Shown: piece by piece, positions 32,441 through 35,038 of the stretch
Layout: each line of letters starts with the position of its first letter
Numbering within the stretch: position 1 is the first letter of the stretch
Notes under the pieces: generated by a model
The model's input: only the letters and a program-made list of their open reading frames with translations
Databases searched by the model: none
What the model was told of the DNA's origin: nothing
DNA from: Rikenellaceae bacterium
GTDB lineage: Bacteria; Bacteroidota; Bacteroidia; Bacteroidales; Rikenellaceae
Length of the DNA: 35,038 bases
NCBI GenBank assembly: GCA_020859745.1
Contig: JAJBVQ010000054.1
Span: 1-35,038, forward strand
Reading direction: 5' to 3'
Program-made: the position numbers and the translations under genes

Positions 32441-32932
32441 ATGAAAAAGACTCTTTCCATCGACCTTGGGGGGCGTCCGTTCGTCATCGACGAGGACGCC
32501 TACGATATGCTGGACAACTATCTGGGACAAATCGGGATGCGGCAGGTAACGATCGACGAAATAGCTGACATCGAACGCCGGCTGGCGGACATGTTCTCTG
32601 AAACAGGGCTTGCGATCATCCATATCGAGACGGTCAGGAATGCGACGGCACGGATCGGCTCGCCGGACAGTTTCGGCGCCCCGAAGCCTGAGCCGGCAAT
32701 ACATCAAACTCAACCCAAACGTCTGTACCGCAGCCGGAAAGACAGGGTGATCGGCGGCGTATGCGGAGGATTGGCCGAATACTTCGGAGTCGATCCGCTC
32801 GCCATACGGCTGGCGTTCCTGCTCCTGCTGTTCTTCGGGGGCGGGCTGATTCTCTATATCATTTTCTGGATCATCGTACCGCAAAGACCGGTCACTTTTA
32901 TGGACGGCGGTACCGAAGCGAGGGGTCGGTAA
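32441..32932 (+). CDS. PspC-domain membrane protein
   Basis: This 163-residue protein has two parts. Residues 94-150 form a PspC domain: a basic entry KRLYRSRKDRVIGGVCGGLAEYFGVDP followed by a membrane helix pair (AIRLAFLLLLFFGGG, ILYIIFWIIVPQ). Residues 1-60 form the N-terminal region often seen in Bacteroidetes PspC proteins (LSIDLGGRPFVIDEDAYDMLDNYL and DIERRLADMF), probably cytoplasmic. The middle, about 70-93, is a Pro-rich linker. PspC in Proteobacteria is part of the phage-shock membrane-stress response; no pspA or pspB homologue is nearby, so its role here is unknown. It stands alone between the fabD terminator and the next promoter. TACCTTTA (32414-32421), one mismatch from a -7 box, lies upstream. 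Confidence 0.88.
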   Translation: MKKTLSIDLGGRPFVIDEDAYDMLDNYLGQIGMRQVTIDEIADIERRLADMFSETGLAIIHIETVRNATARIGSPDSFGAPKPEPAIHQTQPKRLYRSRKDRVIGGVCGGLAEYFGVDPLAIRLAFLLLLFFGGGLILYIIFWIIVPQRPVTFMDGGTEARGR

Positions 32933-32957
32933 CGGCAGGCAAAAAGGGCCGTCCGCT

Positions 32958-32988
32958 TTTCTTTTTACTGACAAATACGGTATCTTTG
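32958..32988 (+). promoter_or_regulatory. Promoter of the DUF5009/sulfatase pair
   Basis: TTTC (32958-32961, one mismatch) is followed after 19 nt by TATCTTTG (32981-32988), an exact -7 match. It is 31 nt before the start codon at 33020. Confidence 0.65.
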
Positions 32989-33019
32989 TAAGAAATTACT
33001 GACCTCTCCACCTCAACGC

Positions 33020-34069
33020 ATGAAAAGGTTCCTATCGCTCGATGTTTTCCGGGGCATGACCATCCTGATGATGATCGTCCTGAACAACCAGGCCGGCGGC
33101 TCGGTCTTCGCTCCCTTGGTACACAGCAGCTGGGACGGTGTGACGTTTGCCGATATGATCTTTCCTTTCTTCCTTTTCATTATGGGCGCGGCCATGTGGT
33201 TCTCCACGCACCGGCACGACTATGGCGTACGCGATACGCGCTCCAAGTCGGGACGGATGGGCCGCATCTTCCGGCGCAGCATCATTCTGTTTGCTCTCGG
33301 GATCCTGTTGAACTGGATGCCGTTCGACGATTATTTCGCTTTCGTGCGTATTCCGGGGGTGCTGCAACGGATCGCCCTGGCCTATTTCTTTGCCGCCGTG
33401 CTGACGCTCTATATGCCGCGCGTCCGGGCTATCGTACTGAGCGTTATCGTACTCTTGGCGGGGTATTGGTTCCTGCTGGACGCCTGGGGCACCGATGTGG
33501 TGGGACGCGTCGATGTAGTTTTGCTGGGATCTTACCACCTGCTGACCCCGACGTTCGATCCGGAGGGGCTGCTGAGTACTATCCCGGCTATTGCCAGCGT
33601 ACTGATTGGTTACCTTGCGGGACGGATGATGGACCAGCCCAACAGCATGAGCGGGGGGATCAGCTCGCTGATGGTGGTCGGGCTGTTGCTCACGGGGGCG
33701 GGGATCCTGTGCGGCCTCTTCTGGCCGATGAACAAGCAACTTTGGACGGGCAGCTATGTGCTGTTCACCTCGGGGACGGCGATGGTCATCTGGAGCCTGC
33801 TGTCGTTCTTCATCGAATATATGCAGGCGAAGAACTGGTGCGAGTTTTTCACTATCGCGGGGACCAACTCGCTCTTTATCTATTGCCTCTCGATCGTGCT
33901 GGCCAAGCTGTTCGCCCTGTGGGGCGTGACGCAGGCCGTGTACGGGTTTTACCAGAGCTACCATGTGCCCGACTCCGTCGCCTCGCTGATGTGGTCGCTG
34001 ACCATGGTGCTCCTCTGCTGGCTGGTCACCTGGCCGCTTTACCGGATGAAAATTTACATTTCCGCTTAA
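33020..34069 (+). CDS. NagX/HGSNAT-like (DUF5009) membrane protein
   Basis: This 349-residue protein has about ten membrane helices. The start RFLSLDVFRGMTILMMIVLNNQAG, followed by SSWDGVTFADMIFPFFLFIMGAAM, is diagnostic for the family related to heparan-alpha-glucosaminide N-acetyltransferase and bacterial NagX. The blocks IPGVLQRIALAYFFA and CEFFTIAGTNSLFIYCLS, also family features, follow. The human relative acetylates terminal glucosamine of heparan sulfate across the lysosomal membrane; bacterial members are thought to handle amino sugars in the envelope. The sulfatase gene begins 4 nt after its stop, so the two share a transcript and suggest a role in using sulfated, amino-sugar glycans such as host mucin or glycosaminoglycan; that is inference. 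Confidence 0.87.
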   Translation: MKRFLSLDVFRGMTILMMIVLNNQAGGSVFAPLVHSSWDGVTFADMIFPFFLFIMGAAMWFSTHRHDYGVRDTRSKSGRMGRIFRRSIILFALGILLNWMPFDDYFAFVRIPGVLQRIALAYFFAAVLTLYMPRVRAIVLSVIVLLAGYWFLLDAWGTDVVGRVDVVLLGSYHLLTPTFDPEGLLSTIPAIASVLIGYLAGRMMDQPNSMSGGISSLMVVGLLLTGAGILCGLFWPMNKQLWTGSYVLFTSGTAMVIWSLLSFFIEYMQAKNWCEFFTIAGTNSLFIYCLSIVLAKLFALWGVTQAVYGFYQSYHVPDSVASLMWSLTMVLLCWLVTWPLYRMKIYISA

Positions 34070-34073
34070 CGAC

Positions 34074-35038
34074 ATGAAAACCATACCCTCCTGTACCCTG
34101 CTGCTGACTACGGCCCTGACGGCCGGAGCGGCTGAACGGACTGCCGCCCAGCGGCCGAATATCATCTTTTTCCTGGTGGACGACATGGGGTGGCAGGACA
34201 CCTCCCTGCCGTTCTGGAAAGATACGACGGACCTGAACCGCACCTACCGCACGCCGAACATGGAGCGGTTGGCGGCGATGGGGACGAAATTTACCGACGC
34301 TTACGCGTGCCCGGTGAGTTCGCCCTCGCGCATCAGCCTGATCACGGGTACCAACGTGGCGCAGCACAAGGTGTCGAACTGGACGCTGCAAAAGAATACG
34401 CCGACCGACTCGCACAGCGATTCGCTGACCTTCGAGCGGTGGAACTATAACGGCACCTCGCCGGTTCCGGGGGTCGAGAACGCCTTTTACGCCACGCCGC
34501 TGGCACAAGTGCTCAAAGATAACGGCTATACCACTCTATTTGTAGGAAAGGCTCATTTCGGGGCTTTGGACACCCCGGCGGCCGATCCGCTGACGATGGG
34601 TTTCGACCGCAATATCGCCGGGCATGCGGCCGGTGCGATGGGGAGTTACCTGGGCGAGGACAATTATGGTAATTACCCGGCAGGGACGTGGACCAAGCCG
34701 TGGGGGACGCCGATGCTGGAGAAATACCACGGAACGGACACGTTCCTGACCGAGGCGCTGACTTTGGAAGCCTCGAAACTGATCGACAGCTCGGCGGCTG
34801 TGAACAAGCCGTTTCTCCTCTACATGAGCCATTACGCCGTCCATGCGCCGTTCAAGGCGGACAAGCGGTTTATCCAGAAATACCGGGACCGGGGCATGAC
34901 GGAGGTCGAGGCGGAATATGCGGCGATCGTCGAGGGGATGGACAAGAGCCTGGGGGATTTGATGGAGTTGGTGCGGGAGAAAGGGATCGCGGACAACACG
35001 ATCTTTATCTTCATGTCGGATAACGGCGGCTACAGAGC
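34074..35038 (+). CDS. Secreted Ser-type sulfatase (S1 family), partial at the right edge
   Basis: The frame opens at ATG 34074 and is still open at the window end (321 residues seen). Residues 1-25 look like a signal peptide (IPSCTLLLTTALTAGAAE). The mature part starts with RPNIIFFLVDDMGW, the two-Asp calcium-binding block. It continues to the sulfatase signature CPVSSPSRISLITG, in which the residue converted to formylglycine is Ser (S-S-P-S-R) rather than Cys, so an anaerobic sulfatase-maturing enzyme (anSME) should be needed. FVGKAHFG gives the conserved Lys/His pair, SHYAVHAPF another active-site His, and MSDNGG the Asp-Asn metal ligands. The substrate is unknown; linkage to the NagX-like gene points to sulfated host or dietary glycans. 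No maturase gene is in view. Confidence 0.93.
   Translation, partial: MKTIPSCTLLLTTALTAGAAERTAAQRPNIIFFLVDDMGWQDTSLPFWKDTTDLNRTYRTPNMERLAAMGTKFTDAYACPVSSPSRISLITGTNVAQHKVSNWTLQKNTPTDSHSDSLTFERWNYNGTSPVPGVENAFYATPLAQVLKDNGYTTLFVGKAHFGALDTPAADPLTMGFDRNIAGHAAGAMGSYLGEDNYGNYPAGTWTKPWGTPMLEKYHGTDTFLTEALTLEASKLIDSSAAVNKPFLLYMSHYAVHAPFKADKRFIQKYRDRGMTEVEAEYAAIVEGMDKSLGDLMELVREKGIADNTIFIFMSDNGGYR

Noticed and set aside
32941-32970. Hairpin terminator after the PspC gene
   Set aside because: The bases around AAAAAGGGCCGTCC do not form a stem longer than a few pairs; the T-rich tract alone is not enough.
33032-34243. 403-codon minus-strand open frame
   Set aside because: It is antisense to the NagX-like and sulfatase genes and has charged, low-complexity content.
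1-35038. Prophage, integrative element, CRISPR, toxin-antitoxin or defence island
   Set aside because: No integrase, transposase, repeat array, attachment-site duplication, tRNA or typical defence gene is seen; nearly all genes are housekeeping or envelope genes of one composition.

Overview
The window looks like a chromosomal segment from a GC-rich member of the Bacteroidota, most likely Bacteroidales of the Rikenellaceae/Alistipes kind. That placement is an inference. It rests on repeated TAnnTTTG promoter elements, an acn-icd-gltA operon with a mitochondrial-type aconitase, a BlaI/M56 pair whose peptidase ends in a TonB-plug-like domain, a topoisomerase IV of the Bacteroidetes type, and a NagX-like (DUF5009) plus sulfatase pair. 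I see no rRNA, tRNA, CRISPR array, insertion sequence or integrase. No gap between genes exceeds 300 bases. Nearly all extra long reading frames are antisense or out-of-frame shadows of real genes.

Layout. (1) 1-4115, plus strand: tail of a TauE/SafE-type membrane protein, a GNAT acetyltransferase, a BlaI-like repressor with its M56 metallopeptidase partner, a strong terminator, and an MFS transporter. (2) 4208-6191, minus strand: an ABC ATPase, an ABC membrane protein and a YtrA-type GntR regulator behind one near-consensus promoter. (3) 6377-8170, plus strand: an acyltransferase-3 membrane protein and a periplasmic SIMPL protein, then a terminator. (4) 8290-13201, plus strand: aconitase, isocitrate dehydrogenase and citrate synthase with almost no spacing. 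Together they form the oxidative branch from oxaloacetate/acetyl-CoA to 2-oxoglutarate. Citrate synthase is frameshifted at a run of ten G. (5) 13277-18182, minus strand: response regulator, cardiolipin synthase, outer-membrane barrel, PhoH and PurC. (6) 18335-22423, plus strand: a small helical protein overlapping the start of a UbiB-like kinase, then two glycosyltransferases, the second frameshifted. (7) 22398-31303, minus strand: six closely spaced genes, namely a secreted GH2-like protein, PlsC, ParE, ParC, shikimate kinase and a UbiA-family prenyltransferase. (8) 31448-35038, plus strand: FabD, a PspC-domain protein, and a DUF5009 protein followed by a sulfatase that runs off the window.

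The most notable points are these. The GH2-family protein has Arg at both positions expected to hold the catalytic Glu pair, and most LacZ metal and sugar ligands are also gone. Citrate synthase is interrupted at a G10 tract. The N-terminal parE coding sequence is preceded by an in-frame amber codon, with no usable start between them. A small coiled-coil protein is translationally coupled to the UbiB-like kinase. The isocitrate dehydrogenase has unusual residues at its coenzyme-choosing positions. Three gene lesions in 35 kb also raise the possibility of consensus or assembly errors, so those three claims should be read with that in mind.
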